Part shown: positions 6,656-6,677 of the stretch, in pieces
Layout of the letters: the number at the start of each line of letters is the position of its first letter
How positions within the stretch are numbered: the first letter of the stretch is position 1
NCBI GenBank assembly: GCA_003170935.1
Contig: PMYA01000146.1
Coordinates: 349-7,025, forward strand
DNA: 6,677 bases
DNA from: Methanobacteriota archaeon
Lineage (GTDB): Archaea > Halobacteriota > Bog-38 > Methanoflorentales > Methanoflorentaceae
Direction: 5' to 3'
Program-made: the position numbers and the translations under genes
Notes under the pieces: generated by a model
Told to the model about the DNA's origin: nothing
The model's database searches: none
The model's input: only the letters and a program-made list of their open reading frames with translations

Positions 6656-6677
6656 AATGACGCATGGAGAATGATGG

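Noticed and set aside
1..6677. CRISPR arrays, tRNA or rRNA genes, insertion sequences
   Set aside because: I saw no regularly spaced direct repeats, no cloverleaf-like sequence, no rRNA-like sequence, and no transposase or terminal inverted repeats.

Overview
This window most likely comes from a euryarchaeon, perhaps a methanogen-related lineage such as Methanocellales or Methanosarcinales. The strongest evidence is an archaeal-type ATP-dependent DNA ligase. The upstream regions also carry TATA-box-like elements rather than clear bacterial -35/-10 pairs. The lineage below phylum level is inferred. Base composition is moderate, with AT-rich intergenic stretches.

Every gene I can support lies on the minus strand, so transcription runs from right to left. 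From right to left: a DHA2-type MFS efflux transporter (start 6518) is preceded by an AT-rich control region with a good TATA box and three inverted repeats. A universal stress protein (start 5036) follows only 12 nt behind the transporter stop, so the two probably form one operon. After a 280-nt spacer comes a four-helix membrane protein with a bacterial-PH domain and a C-terminal SHOCT domain (start 4312), then the DNA ligase (start 3369), 106 nt behind it and possibly co-transcribed. An HPr-kinase-like P-loop kinase (GTG start at 1524) follows after a 153-nt spacer. At the left edge is the decayed middle part of an AlkP-superfamily membrane phosphohydrolase. It lacks its N-terminal half and has an in-frame TAG where I expect a conserved tryptophan.

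The genes do not add up to one recognisable pathway: DNA joining, membrane homeostasis, efflux with stress response, and an orphan kinase. The points most worth following are the broken AlkP gene, the orphan HprK-like kinase, and the dyad-rich transporter promoter, which may be shared with a divergent gene beginning at the right edge. I saw no convincing new multi-gene system, mobile element, CRISPR array or RNA gene.
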